A stretch of 64,000 nt of DNA from Aureibaculum marinum (lineage in GTDB: Bacteria > Bacteroidota > Bacteroidia > Flavobacteriales > Flavobacteriaceae). This document shows positions 23,904 through 33,642 of this stretch, piece after piece. Numbering within the stretch: the stretch's first letter is position 1; every line of letters begins with the position of its first letter. Both the position numbers and the translations under genes were made by a program. The notes under the pieces were generated by a model. It saw only the letters and a list, made by a program, of their open reading frames with translations. It did no database searches and was not told the DNA's origin. Location: assembly GCF_003813905.1 (NCBI RefSeq), contig NZ_RPFJ01000009.1, positions 99,342 to 163,341 of the forward strand. The letters are read 5' to 3'.

Positions 23904-26633
23904 TTATATGTTATAAATTAATCGTAATGTGATAAATCTAGGTTGAATAAAATACTCTGAAGAACTTACTGAAAACGTACCTGCATTTGCCTGACTTTGA
24001 GAAGTCGCATTTAACAGGTTTGTCGCTTTTAATTCGTACTCCATTTTACTGTCTTGATTTTTTCTATAGGCTAAAGAAGCATCCCAAAACTTATATGTAT
24101 TTAACGTACTAGTTTCGTTTCTATATAGATTATAACTAAAATCTGTACGGAATGTTATGGTTTTAAAAAGCAAGGCATCAAAATCTATAGAAGGTGAATG
24201 CGTGTAGTAAGTTGTTCTACTTGAACCTTGATCATTATCAGCAACTCTTAACGAATAACTTAAATCGAAGTTTGGAGCATCTGTAAAATTACTGTTTACA
24301 CCCAATCTATAAGTTTGTGAATAGTTTTCATTTATTGAAACATTATCATTTATTACCTGATTGTATTTACTATAACTTAAATTAGCACTTAAACTTGCTC
24401 TTAATTTACCAAAACTACGTTGAAAACGACCATTAAAGCTTAGACTTTCATCAGAAAAATCAGAGTTAAAAGGCTTACTAATATTTACAACACTACCTTG
24501 GTTAAACCTTGCTGAATTACGTATTTGGTTAACATTTTTACTATAAGAAATGCTACCATTAATATTGGTATAACTAAACATATTAAAATTAAAGTAATTT
24601 AATCTTAAGTTATGTCTTAACGAACTTTCCAATTCAGGTGTACCTACAGAAAATGAATTATAATCTCCCATAACCAACCCTTGTGCTATGTTTGTTACAT
24701 CTGTAAATTGCGTAGTCATTCTATAATCAAAAGATATATTTTCACTACTCTTTATATCTACTCGTGTATTAAAACTTGGCAAAAATCTAAAAAAGTTATC
24801 CTTATAGGTAGTATTATATTGTAAACTTTTAGTATTGTAAGCATGTCCAGAAATACCTGGAGTAAATGTAAATATACCTACTTTTAAACGGTATTTTAAA
24901 TCTAAATAAATGTCAGAAAAAGTATAATCAACATCATTACCAATTTCAATATCATTAATATTTGGTATTGGCTCTTCAGAACTTCCATTATCTAAGAATT
25001 GAAAAATATCTGAATCAAATTTTTGATTGCTATAAACAGTTCCAAAAGTTAAATTAATATTACTTTTCTGATTTAAAATATACCAGTAATCTAATGTTGC
25101 ATCTAACTGATTTGATTTAACACGCTTGTCTTGATTTAAATTGTAAGCATTTTGTATGGTATCAAAACCTATTTCATAAGCTGTTCTGTTAAACGTGGTA
25201 TCTGACAGTATAGCATTGTAAAAAGGATCTTCATCTTGAATTAAATGTTGAGCAGACAGAGCAAAAATATTTTTATCATTATGAGTATAATAATAATTTA
25301 AATTTTGTCTTACACTGTATGGCGAAGAATTATTTATTTCAGTTACATCTCCACTAACAGTAGAAAATATATTTTGATCTTGATTTTGATCTGAAAGTCT
25401 TCCAATAACCGAATAGTTTAACTCATTATTAGCATTAGGTCTGTATTTAAGATTAAATTTACCCATACCTAAATCGCTTGTCTGTTTGGTATTAGTTTCT
25501 GTAACCTCATCAGGTATACCCAAATTAGAGTCTGTATATCTTACAGATCTATTTTGTTGCATTTCCGTTTGATTATTTGAGTAAATTAAAAACCCATTTA
25601 AGTCTAATGCTTCGTTTGGTGAATGACTAATATTTATAGCTCCAAATTTTGTCTTAATATCTTTTGCTCTGTTGTTTTGCAATTGTAAAAAGCCTAAATC
25701 TTCACTTCCTAAATCTATACTTGTACCACTATTTCTACTTGGAGCTCTAAAACCTCCGGTAAAGTTAAAATAGTCTCGTCTAGAGAAAGCTACTTCTCCT
25801 AGGTTATTTAAATCTCCTATTACATTTACACTGGTTTTAGGACTGTAATAAAAAAGTTTTGGCTGAAGTACATACAACGGATCATCAGTTGATGTACCTC
25901 CACCTGCTGTAATGTTTCCAAACCAAAAGTTATCTTTCCCCTTCTTTAATCTAATATTAATTGCAATATTATCTTGATTATCTTGAACACTTCTTAATTG
26001 CCCTACCTCACCATAATTCTTTAAAATTTCAACTTTATCAACAGCACTTGAAGGAATATTTTTAGTCGCTAATTTAGTATCTCCATCAAAAAAATCTTTT
26101 CCATTCACCATTAATTTTTCTACGGTTTTTCCTTCTACTTGTATTTGTCCTTCATCATTTATTTCTAATCCTGGCATTTTCTTAATAACATCTTCAAGCT
26201 TTCGCTCTGTACCATTTTTAAAAGAATCTGCATTATAAACCATAGTGTCTCCTTTTATGGTTATTGGCATTTCATAAACTAGTTGAACTTCATCAAGAGT
26301 ATTATCTTCCATTAAAGTAAAATTCCTATCAATATCTAATTCTTCCGTAGTTAAAGCTAAATCAAAAGTCTTATACCCAATAAAACTTACTTGTATTTTA
26401 TAGCTTGTATTTTCTTGTAAACTCAACCTATACCTTCCTTTATCATTGGTAATTGCATAAGAATCTAGGGCATTAGTTGCTTGATTAATGGCTACAACAT
26501 TAGCTAATTCTAACGGTGCACCTAGACTGTCTTTTACAAAACCTTCTACCTTTACTTGAGCAGAAAGACTTACTGTTACTAAAAGCAATAAAATTGCTAG
26601 TGTTTGTTTCATGTTTCTTGTTGTATTGATCAT
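23904..26633 (-). CDS. Outer-membrane beta-barrel protein (TonB-receptor-like, OMP_b-brl_3)
   Basis: A 909-residue outer-membrane protein. The likely translation start is M1 or the internal MKQTLAILLLL at residue 8, which begins the signal peptide. Residues 27-110 form a CarboxypepD_reg-like domain (VEGFVKDSLGAPLELANVVA). A plug-like section follows (VIKKMPGLEINDEGQIQVEG), then a long barrel rich in alternating aromatic strands ending in ITLRLIYNI. It has no SusD partner here. It lies 70 bp downstream of the GLPGLI gene on the same strand, a common flavobacterial pair, and divergent from a two-component system. The ligand is unknown. Confidence 0.86.
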   Translation of the reverse strand: MINTTRNMKQTLAILLLLVTVSLSAQVKVEGFVKDSLGAPLELANVVAINQATNALDSYAITNDKGRYRLSLQENTSYKIQVSFIGYKTFDLALTTEELDIDRNFTLMEDNTLDEVQLVYEMPITIKGDTMVYNADSFKNGTERKLEDVIKKMPGLEINDEGQIQVEGKTVEKLMVNGKDFFDGDTKLATKNIPSSAVDKVEILKNYGEVGQLRSVQDNQDNIAINIRLKKGKDNFWFGNITAGGGTSTDDPLYVLQPKLFYYSPKTSVNVIGDLNNLGEVAFSRRDYFNFTGGFRAPSRNSGTSIDLGSEDLGFLQLQNNRAKDIKTKFGAINISHSPNEALDLNGFLIYSNNQTEMQQNRSVRYTDSNLGIPDEVTETNTKQTSDLGMGKFNLKYRPNANNELNYSVIGRLSDQNQDQNIFSTVSGDVTEINNSSPYSVRQNLNYYYTHNDKNIFALSAQHLIQDEDPFYNAILSDTTFNRTAYEIGFDTIQNAYNLNQDKRVKSNQLDATLDYWYILNQKSNINLTFGTVYSNQKFDSDIFQFLDNGSSEEPIPNINDIEIGNDVDYTFSDIYLDLKYRLKVGIFTFTPGISGHAYNTKSLQYNTTYKDNFFRFLPSFNTRVDIKSSENISFDYRMTTQFTDVTNIAQGLVMGDYNSFSVGTPELESSLRHNLRLNYFNFNMFSYTNINGSISYSKNVNQIRNSARFNQGSVVNISKPFNSDFSDESLSFNGRFQRSFGKLRASLSANLSYSKYNQVINDNVSINENYSQTYRLGVNSNFTDAPNFDLSYSLRVADNDQGSSRTTYYTHSPSIDFDALLFKTITFRTDFSYNLYRNETSTLNTYKFWDASLAYRKNQDSKMEYELKATNLLNATSQSQANAGTFSVSSSEYFIQPRFITLRLIYNI

Positions 26634-26703
26634 TTTAGCAGTGTAAAATGGTTATAATAATTATGTTTTTTTGAAGATTATTTATTTCTAAAACATTATA
26701 ATT

Positions 26704-27567
26704 TTAGTTTCTTCTTCCTCCACCTCTTCTACCACCTCTAAAACGCTCACTCATTTCTTCCATTTTTTCTTTCGTAATTTTGTCATACTCTGCTTGAGTA
26801 ACTTTTTTACCTTTAGAAGGTTTTTTAATAGTTTCTATTTGATCACTATTTATTTCTATTTTAGTACATAATATACTTGTATTACCTTCATGTACTTCTA
26901 AAATTAAACCTGGTAAGCCCCAATATTTCCCAGGACCTTGATTTACTGGAATTTGCATTGTATACCAAGCTGTAACTTCAATCATTTTTGGTTCTTCAGG
27001 TTTATCTTTATCATCTGTCGAAGCCTGATCATTGTTTGCTCTACGAGGTCCTCGTGGTCCAGCTAAACTAATTGCTGATGGAGCTCGCATTGCAGTAGCT
27101 TTAAATGCTGTGTATTGACCAATTTGTTTGGTTTCACCTGTCATTTTCCATTCTAATGGAGTTAATTTATCATTCACCAAAAAGTTTTTACCCAACAATT
27201 CATTTTCTTGTAAAAAGATACTGTCTTTAATATTTTTATATTGAGGTCCATTGGCAGCACCCATCATAGCACTAAATCTTCCACCTCTACCACCACCTTG
27301 GCCTGGAGCTTCTAATTTTTCATCTTCTTTATACATTGATTCTGACTTATTAAATGATAATGTATACGTTTTTTCAAGCATACTTTTCATTCTTTCGGCT
27401 ATTTCTTTTTTTCTTTCTTCACTCATTTGCCTTCCTCCAAAATTCATATCCATAGTAGTCTTACTTTGATAGTAAGCCTTTCCTTGGAAATCCTTTTGAG
27501 CTGTAATTTTTGTGGTAAAAAAAAGTACTATAGCTACCACAACCACGGAAATAATATTTGTTTTCAT
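26704..27567 (-). CDS. GLPGLI family protein
   Basis: A 287-residue exported protein. The signal peptide covers residues 1-23 (ending ITAQ), and the family motif is exact in KYWGLPGLILEVHEG near residue 220. The middle contains Gly/Arg-rich stretches, and the C-terminus ends in an Arg/Gly tail (RFRGGRRGGGRRN). GLPGLI proteins occur throughout Bacteroidota, often beside OMP_b-brl_3 barrels as here, but their function is unestablished. With the barrel gene downstream it probably forms a two-gene operon under the divergent GTTAA-repeat control region. Role in the envelope is inferred. Confidence 0.88.
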   Translation of the reverse strand: MKTNIISVVVVAIVLFFTTKITAQKDFQGKAYYQSKTTMDMNFGGRQMSEERKKEIAERMKSMLEKTYTLSFNKSESMYKEDEKLEAPGQGGGRGGRFSAMMGAANGPQYKNIKDSIFLQENELLGKNFLVNDKLTPLEWKMTGETKQIGQYTAFKATAMRAPSAISLAGPRGPRRANNDQASTDDKDKPEEPKMIEVTAWYTMQIPVNQGPGKYWGLPGLILEVHEGNTSILCTKIEINSDQIETIKKPSKGKKVTQAEYDKITKEKMEEMSERFRGGRRGGGRRN

Positions 27568-27642
27568 TTTATAATGTTTAATAATATAATAGATTCCTTA
27601 CAATTTTAGTTTATCGAAAATTATTCCAATTTTAATACGACA

Positions 27643-27650
27643 CAAAACTA
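27643..27650 (-). promoter_or_regulatory. -7 promoter element for the GLPGLI/barrel operon
   Basis: The minus strand reads TAGTTTTG (TAnnTTTG), 76 bp upstream of the GLPGLI start codon and 21 bp from the GTTAA repeats. Confidence 0.55.
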
Positions 27651-27671
27651 ATTATTTATAATACACATAAA

Positions 27672-27699
27672 GGTTAACTAATGTTAATGACTGTTAACC
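27672..27699. promoter_or_regulatory. Phased GTTAA repeats between divergent promoters
   Basis: GTTAA occurs at 27673, 27683 and 27693, spaced exactly 10 bp, one helical turn. The outer copies also form the inverted repeat GGTTAAC-N14-GTTAACC. The block lies 21 bp from the minus-strand -7 box and 25 bp from the plus-strand one. OmpR-type regulators typically bind such phased direct repeats, so the neighbouring response regulator is the natural candidate. Confidence 0.55.
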
Positions 27700-27724
27700 A
27701 ATTAGTTTTACATAAGATTTGTAT

Positions 27725-27732
27725 TAACTTTG
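27725..27732 (+). promoter_or_regulatory. -7 promoter element for the histidine kinase operon
   Basis: TAACTTTG matches TAnnTTTG. The GTTAA repeats sit where the -33 region should be, as expected for an activator site. Confidence 0.58.
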
Positions 27733-27809
27733 AAGTCTGAAACCCTTATATACAATTAAATACGTTGATTTAGACCTTCGTCTAATCAATACATATTAAA
27801 AACTAATTA

Positions 27810-29264
27810 ATGACTGAAAAAAACTACAAATGGGTAGTAAGCTTTATAGTTTTAACAATTCTAGCAACAATTGGTGTACAATTATTCTGGAATTATAAAG
27901 AATATCAGATAAACAAACAACGCTTAATCAGTGAAGTTCAACAAAGTTTAGATGATTCTGTTGAGGCTTATTTCGCTAACATTACCAGGACTGGAATTAT
28001 AAAGTATAACGTTGATTTAAAAGAAGTTATAGACACCATTCATATAAACAGCCGCTCAAAAAGTGCTTTTAGAACAAAAATTGACAGTACCTTAAAAAAC
28101 ATTTCTAAATTAGAGAATGAAAAGCCTATTCTTATAAAAGAATATAGAAATAGTAACTATCCCTTTTATACTACAGATAAAATATTACCTAAAAACATAG
28201 ATAGTCTTATTTCAAAAGTTTTTATTTCAATATCTAGAGATAGTATAAATCTAAAAAAACTAGACAATTATCTATCTAAAGAGTTAAATAGACGAGACCT
28301 AACTATAAATTATGCTTTAAAATATGATTATCTTAAACACAGTCAACATGATAGTATAATTAGAGAATCGAAAAACTTATACCTAGAAAATTTTCCTAAA
28401 GATTATTTAACAGCAACCTCTAAATCTACATTTTTACCAAGAAGAGGCACATTAGAACTTTACTTTACCAATGAAGTTGCCATTTTACTAAGAGAATCTT
28501 TAGTTAGTATTTTACTATCTCTGTTGCTCTCTGCTGGAATTATAGTAAGTTTAGTACTCTTGCTAAAAACAATTTATAAACAAAAACAACTAGCGGAAGT
28601 TAAAAATGACTTAATTAATAATATTACACACGAGTTTAAAACACCTATTGCAACTATAGGAGTAGCCCTAGAAAGTATAACCAATTTTAATGCTATTGAC
28701 GATAAAGAAAAGACTACAAAGTATGTAAACATGTCTACCGATCAATTGTCTAAATTAAATATTATGGTTGAAAAATTACTAGAAACTGCCTCTTTAGACA
28801 GTGATAATCTCAATTTAAATTATGATGAAGTAAATATTAATGCGTTACTTCAAAGCATTATTACTAAACATGATTTTCAACTAAAAAACAAAACCATTGA
28901 ATTTAAAAATAGCACTTATGATATTATAATTAAAGTAGATGAATTTCATTTTGAAAATGTAATTAATAATATCATTGATAATGCCATAAAATATGGTGGT
29001 GATAAAATTACTATTGAAGCTAATCAAACTAAAAATAAAGTAGAACTGACCATCTCAGACAATGGACACAGTTTAACTAATGCTAATAAAGACAAAATTT
29101 TTGAGCAATTTTATAGGGTTCCAAAAGGAAATACTCACGATGTAAAAGGTTTTGGAATTGGACTTTATTATGCTAGAAAAATAGTAGAGAAACACCAAGG
29201 TACTATTGAAGTACATTTAAGTAATAACTTAACTACTTTTAAAATAACATTACCTAATGACTGA
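27810..29264 (+). CDS. Sensor histidine kinase
   Basis: This 484-residue inner-membrane kinase has two membrane segments (about 9-27 and 228-253) enclosing a sensor domain of about 200 residues in the periplasm. The phospho-acceptor is H274 in NITHEFKTPIAT. The N box is NNIIDNAIKYGG and the G box GFGIGLYYARKI. There is no HAMP or PAS domain of obvious type. It overlaps the response regulator by 8 bp. The organisation resembles the RprX class of Bacteroidota. The divergent barrel/GLPGLI operon may be its target; the signal is unknown. Confidence 0.92.
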   Translation: MTEKNYKWVVSFIVLTILATIGVQLFWNYKEYQINKQRLISEVQQSLDDSVEAYFANITRTGIIKYNVDLKEVIDTIHINSRSKSAFRTKIDSTLKNISKLENEKPILIKEYRNSNYPFYTTDKILPKNIDSLISKVFISISRDSINLKKLDNYLSKELNRRDLTINYALKYDYLKHSQHDSIIRESKNLYLENFPKDYLTATSKSTFLPRRGTLELYFTNEVAILLRESLVSILLSLLLSAGIIVSLVLLLKTIYKQKQLAEVKNDLINNITHEFKTPIATIGVALESITNFNAIDDKEKTTKYVNMSTDQLSKLNIMVEKLLETASLDSDNLNLNYDEVNINALLQSIITKHDFQLKNKTIEFKNSTYDIIIKVDEFHFENVINNIIDNAIKYGGDKITIEANQTKNKVELTISDNGHSLTNANKDKIFEQFYRVPKGNTHDVKGFGIGLYYARKIVEKHQGTIEVHLSNNLTTFKITLPND

Positions 29265-29940
29265 GAAAACTACAATACTTTTGGCTGAAGATGAACCCGC
29301 TTTAGGACAAATAATTAAAGAAAGTTTAGAAACTAGAAACTTCAACGTATTATTATGTGAAGATGGCGAAGTAGCCTTTAAAACCTATAAAGAAACCGAA
29401 CCTAAACTTTTGGTACTTGATGTAATGATGCCAAAAAAAGATGGCTTTACCTTAGCCAAAGAAATTAGAAAAGAAAATGATGAAATACCAATTATATTTT
29501 TAACCGCAAAATCTCAAACTAAAGATGTGGTAGAAGGGTTTACTATTGGTGGTAATGACTACCTTAAAAAACCATTTTCTATGGAAGAATTAATTGTTAG
29601 AATTAATAATTTACTTCAAAGAACACAGCTTCAAAAAACTACTGAAATTATAAAAATTGGAGAGTATACCTTTGACTTTAGAAGGCAATTGTTACAATTC
29701 AAAAATGAAAAAGAAATTCAGTTAACACATAGAGAAGCTCATCTACTTTTCCATTTGTATAAAAATAGAAATGAAGTATTAGATCGCTCAATTATTCTTA
29801 CTAAACTTTGGGGTAATGATGACTTTTTTAGTGCAAGAAGTATGGATGTATTTATTACAAAACTTCGAAAAAAATTAAGTCAAGATTCTTCAATTCAAAT
29901 TTTAAATGTAAGAGGTTTTGGATATAAATTGGTTTGTTAA
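29257..29940 (+). CDS. OmpR-family response regulator
   Basis: A 227-residue cytoplasmic regulator. The receiver domain (1-118) has the acidic pair AEDE near the start, the phospho-acceptor D55 in VLDVMMPKKDGF, a threonine in FLTAKS and a lysine in YLKKPFS. The C-terminal winged helix (130-227) ends NVRGFGYKL, as in OmpR/PhoB proteins. It resembles RprY. It is translated with the sensor kinase through an 8-bp overlap, and it is the likely binder of the phased GTTAA repeats at 27672-27699. Confidence 0.93.
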   Translation: MTEKTTILLAEDEPALGQIIKESLETRNFNVLLCEDGEVAFKTYKETEPKLLVLDVMMPKKDGFTLAKEIRKENDEIPIIFLTAKSQTKDVVEGFTIGGNDYLKKPFSMEELIVRINNLLQRTQLQKTTEIIKIGEYTFDFRRQLLQFKNEKEIQLTHREAHLLFHLYKNRNEVLDRSIILTKLWGNDDFFSARSMDVFITKLRKKLSQDSSIQILNVRGFGYKLVC

Positions 29941-29957
29941 ACGTCTGTTTAACTTTT

Positions 29958-31079
29958 CTAATCTTGCCATTCTGCAATAAACAAGTTGGTATCTCTACCT
30001 CCTCCATTATTACGATTTGAAGAAAAAATCAACTTTGTACCATCATTAGAAAATACAGGAAAAGCATCAAAAGTTTCACTGTGAGTAACTCTGGTTAAGT
30101 TTTTTCCATCAATATCAATCATATACAAATTGAATGGAAATCCACGCTCAGATTCAAAATTTGATGAGAACAATATTTTCTCTCCAGAAGGATGAAAAAA
30201 CGGACTCCAGTTGGCATTTCCTAAGTTAGTTAATTGGCGTAAATCTGAACCATCAGCATTACAGATGTATAATTCCATATTTGTCGGCATTACTAAACCT
30301 TCTGCTAATAATTCTTTATATTCTTTAATTTCTTCTTCTGTTTTTGGTCTTGAAGATCTGAAAACCAACTTTGTTCCATCTGGAGAAAAGAATGCTCCAC
30401 CATCATAACCTAATTCAAAAGTAATTTGCTTTACATCTGAACCATCAATATTCATGGTATAAAGTTCTAAATCTCCACTTCGGTCAGAAGTAAACACTAT
30501 TTTATCTCCTTTTGGCGATACAGTAGCTTCGGCATCGTATCCCTTTTCAAATGTAAGCTGCTTGGTTATGTTCCCTTCTAAATCTGCAACAAAAATATCA
30601 TAAGTATCATAAATAGGCCATACATATTTTCCTTCTTTACGTAGAGGAGCTTCAGGACATTCATCACCTCCTAAATGCGTAGATGCATAAACAATACTCT
30701 TATTATCAGGCAAAAAGTATGCACAAGTAGTACGTCCTTTTCCTGTACTTAACATTGGTGGAGCTACTACACTATCTAAAGTTTCATTAGCATTCATTAA
30801 AAACATTTGATCACACTCAACTCCCCACTTTTTATGATTAGATTGAAACACTAATTGCTTATCATCAAAACTCCAATATGCTTCTGCATTATCACCTCCA
30901 AAAGTTACTTGTCTAAGTGATTTAAAATGTTTTTCTTCAGGAAAAACTAGAGATTCTCCTTCTGAATTAACATATACAGGTTCAGTATTTGTAGCTCTTT
31001 TTACAACGGTTTTACCTGTACTTTGAGTTTTACAAGAGACTAAAATTATTACAACTAATACTGTATACAAATATTTCAT
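29958..31079 (-). CDS. TolB-like PD40 beta-propeller lipoprotein
   Basis: The start at 31077-31079 (373 residues) gives a clean lipoprotein signal, MKYLYTVLVVIILVSC; the longer frame adds 12 residues without support. Repeated WD40-like PD40 blades follow, such as ATVSPKGDKIVFTSDRSG, AFFSPDGTKLVFRSSR and VFSNDGTKLIFSSNRN. The fold is a beta-propeller as in TolB. The exported protein is probably anchored to a membrane. It is convergent with the two-component system and divergent from the M28 peptidase gene. It could be a binding scaffold or a peptidase relative lacking its catalytic domain; no catalytic residues are visible. Confidence 0.85.
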   Translation of the reverse strand: MKYLYTVLVVIILVSCKTQSTGKTVVKRATNTEPVYVNSEGESLVFPEEKHFKSLRQVTFGGDNAEAYWSFDDKQLVFQSNHKKWGVECDQMFLMNANETLDSVVAPPMLSTGKGRTTCAYFLPDNKSIVYASTHLGGDECPEAPLRKEGKYVWPIYDTYDIFVADLEGNITKQLTFEKGYDAEATVSPKGDKIVFTSDRSGDLELYTMNIDGSDVKQITFELGYDGGAFFSPDGTKLVFRSSRPKTEEEIKEYKELLAEGLVMPTNMELYICNADGSDLRQLTNLGNANWSPFFHPSGEKILFSSNFESERGFPFNLYMIDIDGKNLTRVTHSETFDAFPVFSNDGTKLIFSSNRNNGGGRDTNLFIAEWQD

Positions 31080-31196
31080 CTTATTATTGATTGTTTTTTT
31101 AATTAAAAGGAACATTCTTATAACTAATATTTTACTAAAATTATAAATGCTTTATATCCAATTATATAATTTCTATAATAAATGGCATTTATTACC

Positions 31197-31204
31197 TAAT
31201 TTTG
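31197..31204 (+). promoter_or_regulatory. -7 promoter element for the M28 peptidase-dusB operon
   Basis: TAATTTTG matches TAnnTTTG. Transcription starting about 31210 rules out the ATG at 31147 and supports the one at 31222. Confidence 0.65.
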
Positions 31205-31221
31205 CCAAAAATAATACTATT

Positions 31222-32451
31222 ATGATAAATCGGATATTAATTTTTGCTTTTTTTACCTTTCTATTCATCGGTAAAATAAATGCTCAAACAGAAACTCAAA
31301 TATATAATGATGTTGTATTTCTTTCTGATGACAAATTAGAAGGTAGAAAAACAGGTAGTGAAGGAGAAAAAATTGCTGCAGAATATATTGCAAAACGGTT
31401 TAAAGAAATTGGCTTAGCTCCTAAAGGCAATAACGGCTACTTCCAAGATTTCACGTTTACACCTAAAACAAATCCTCATGGAGAGGTAAAATTTTCAGAT
31501 ACCAATAGTAACAATACAATTACTGGAAGAAATATTTTAGGATACATAGACAACAATGCAAAACAAACCATTATTATTGGTGCACATTACGATCATTTAG
31601 GCTATGGAGGCGAAGGCTCATTATATAGAGGCGAAAAAAAACAAATTCATAATGGAGCCGATGACAATGCCAGTGGTGTTGCCACATTACTAAACTTAGC
31701 CGAAAAATTAACAAAAACAAATACAGGTAACAACTATCTATTTATGGCTTTTTCTGGTGAAGAAATGGGCTTATTAGGTTCAAATTATTTTGTAAAAAAT
31801 TCAACTATCAATCTTGAAAACGTTAACTATATGCTTAATATGGATATGGTTGGACGGTTAAAAGAGGATAACGCTTTAGCTATTTATGGTGTGGGCACAT
31901 CACCAATTTTTAAGCATCTTGTTACTGTTTATAACGATAATTTTAAATTAATCTTAAAAGAGTCTGGTGTTGGACCTTCAGACCATACTTCGTTTTATTT
32001 AAATGACATTCCTGTATTACACTTTTTTACTGGACAGCACGAAGATTATCACAGACCGAGTGATGATTATGATAAATTGAATTATAAAGGCATGGAGCTT
32101 ATATCTGAGTATATTTATAGTATTATTACTGACCTTGATGATAATGGCAAATTGCCTTTTAGAAAAACAAAAAATGAAAGCGAAGATGCACCTCGTTTTA
32201 AAGTCACCTTAGGTGTTGTTCCAGATTACATGTTTGACGGTAAAGGAATGCGGATTGACGGTGTAAGTGAAGAGAAACCTGCTCAAAAAGCAGGCCTACA
32301 AAAAGGTGACGTTGTGGTAAAATTGGGAGAAATTTCTATTACTGATATGATGAGTTATATGAAAGCGTTATCCTCTTTTAAATCTGGAGACTCAACTACT
32401 GTAACAGTAGAAAGAAATGGAAAAACGACAGAAAAAAAAGTTACTTTTTAA
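31222..32451 (+). CDS. Secreted M28 aminopeptidase with C-terminal PDZ domain
   Basis: This start gives 409 residues with a signal peptide (MINRILIFAFFTFLFIGKIN). Zinc ligands of M28 peptidases are clear: GAHYDHLGYGG, NGADDNASGV, FSGEEMGLLGS, NMDMVGRL and a final HEDYHRPSDDYD. Residues from about 315 form a PDZ domain (KGMRIDGVSEEKPAQKAGLQ), suggesting substrate or partner binding. It is exported to the periplasm or beyond. dusB follows after 35 bp on the same strand, probably by read-through. An upstream ATG at 31147 lies before the promoter and is rejected. Confidence 0.9.
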   Translation: MINRILIFAFFTFLFIGKINAQTETQIYNDVVFLSDDKLEGRKTGSEGEKIAAEYIAKRFKEIGLAPKGNNGYFQDFTFTPKTNPHGEVKFSDTNSNNTITGRNILGYIDNNAKQTIIIGAHYDHLGYGGEGSLYRGEKKQIHNGADDNASGVATLLNLAEKLTKTNTGNNYLFMAFSGEEMGLLGSNYFVKNSTINLENVNYMLNMDMVGRLKEDNALAIYGVGTSPIFKHLVTVYNDNFKLILKESGVGPSDHTSFYLNDIPVLHFFTGQHEDYHRPSDDYDKLNYKGMELISEYIYSIITDLDDNGKLPFRKTKNESEDAPRFKVTLGVVPDYMFDGKGMRIDGVSEEKPAQKAGLQKGDVVVKLGEISITDMMSYMKALSSFKSGDSTTVTVERNGKTTEKKVTF

Positions 32452-32486
32452 AAATCGAATCTACTCAAAAAATAAAAAAAATAAAC

Positions 32487-33479
32487 TTGGTAAAAATAGA
32501 CAATATAGAACTACCTGATTTTCCATTACTCTTAGCTCCTATGGAAGATGTAAGCGACCCACCTTTTCGTGCATTATGTAAAGAACAAGGTGCAGATGTT
32601 GTGTATACCGAATTTATTTCTAGTGAAGGTCTTATTCGTGATGCTGCCAAAAGTACAATGAAATTAGATATTTACGAAAAAGAGCGTCCTGTTGGCATTC
32701 AAATTTTTGGAGCAAATTTAAATAGCATGCTACAGACAATTGACATTGTAGAAAAATCTAATCCAGATATTATTGATATTAACTTCGGTTGCCCAGTAAA
32801 AAAAGTAGTTAGCAAAGGTGCAGGTGCCGGTATTTTAAAGGATATAGATTTGATGGTTAAACTAACCGATGCAATGGTTAAACGTACCAAGTTACCAATA
32901 ACGGTTAAAACTAGACTTGGCTGGGATCACGACTCGATAAAAATTGTAGAAGTTGCAGAACGACTTCAAGATGTTGGCTGTAAAGCCATCTCTATTCATG
33001 GAAGAACCCGTGCTCAAATGTACAAAGGAGATGCCGATTGGAAACCCATTGCTGAGGTAAAAAATAACCCTAGAATGCACATTCCTGTGTTTGGAAATGG
33101 AGATATTTCATCACCTGAAAAAGCAATGAAAATGCGTGACCAATACGGATTAGATGGAGCAATGATTGGTAGAGCAACAATTGGCTACCCATGGTTTTTT
33201 AAAGAAGTTAAACACTATTTTAAGACCGGACAACATTTACCTCCTCCAACTATTGCAGAACGTGTTGAAATGGCTCGAAGACATTTGCAAATGGCAATAG
33301 ATTGGAAAGGAGAACGATTAGGCATCGTAGAAACCAGACGACACTATACCAATTATTTTAAAGGAATACCTCACTTTAAAGAATATCGATTAAAAATGGT
33401 GACTACTGATGATGCTCTAGGCGTTTTTGAAGTTTTTGATAGTGTTATAGAAAAGTTTGGCGATTATCAATTTTCTTAA
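32487..33479 (+). CDS. dusB: tRNA-dihydrouridine synthase B
   Basis: A 330-residue flavoenzyme that reduces uridines in the tRNA D-loop. FMN-barrel motifs are LLLAPMEDVSDPPFRALC, DINFGCPVKKVVSKGAGAG and VKTRLGWD, with catalytic cysteine in NFGCP. The C-terminal helical domain is present (RRHYTNYFKGIPHFKEYR). The gene starts with TTG at 32487; the next ATG lies inside the conserved APMEDV core, so TTG must be used. It lies 35 bp after the peptidase gene. Confidence 0.92.
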   Translation: MVKIDNIELPDFPLLLAPMEDVSDPPFRALCKEQGADVVYTEFISSEGLIRDAAKSTMKLDIYEKERPVGIQIFGANLNSMLQTIDIVEKSNPDIIDINFGCPVKKVVSKGAGAGILKDIDLMVKLTDAMVKRTKLPITVKTRLGWDHDSIKIVEVAERLQDVGCKAISIHGRTRAQMYKGDADWKPIAEVKNNPRMHIPVFGNGDISSPEKAMKMRDQYGLDGAMIGRATIGYPWFFKEVKHYFKTGQHLPPPTIAERVEMARRHLQMAIDWKGERLGIVETRRHYTNYFKGIPHFKEYRLKMVTTDDALGVFEVFDSVIEKFGDYQFS

Positions 33480-33642
33480 TTAATAACCTTTATTTAGGCT
33501 AATATTTAAGCTCATTTTAAACCACACCATATTACATATTTTCGAATTCATAATCAATATTTTACGTCAAAAAAACACATGATTATTGTCATTTTTTGTC
33601 TCTATAAAAATTAGTACTTTTATTGTCTAAAATTTAACAATC

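Noticed and set aside
31147..31221. Earlier start for the M28/PDZ peptidase
   Set aside because: The TAnnTTTG promoter at 31197-31204 lies within that extension, and the signal peptide begins at 31222.
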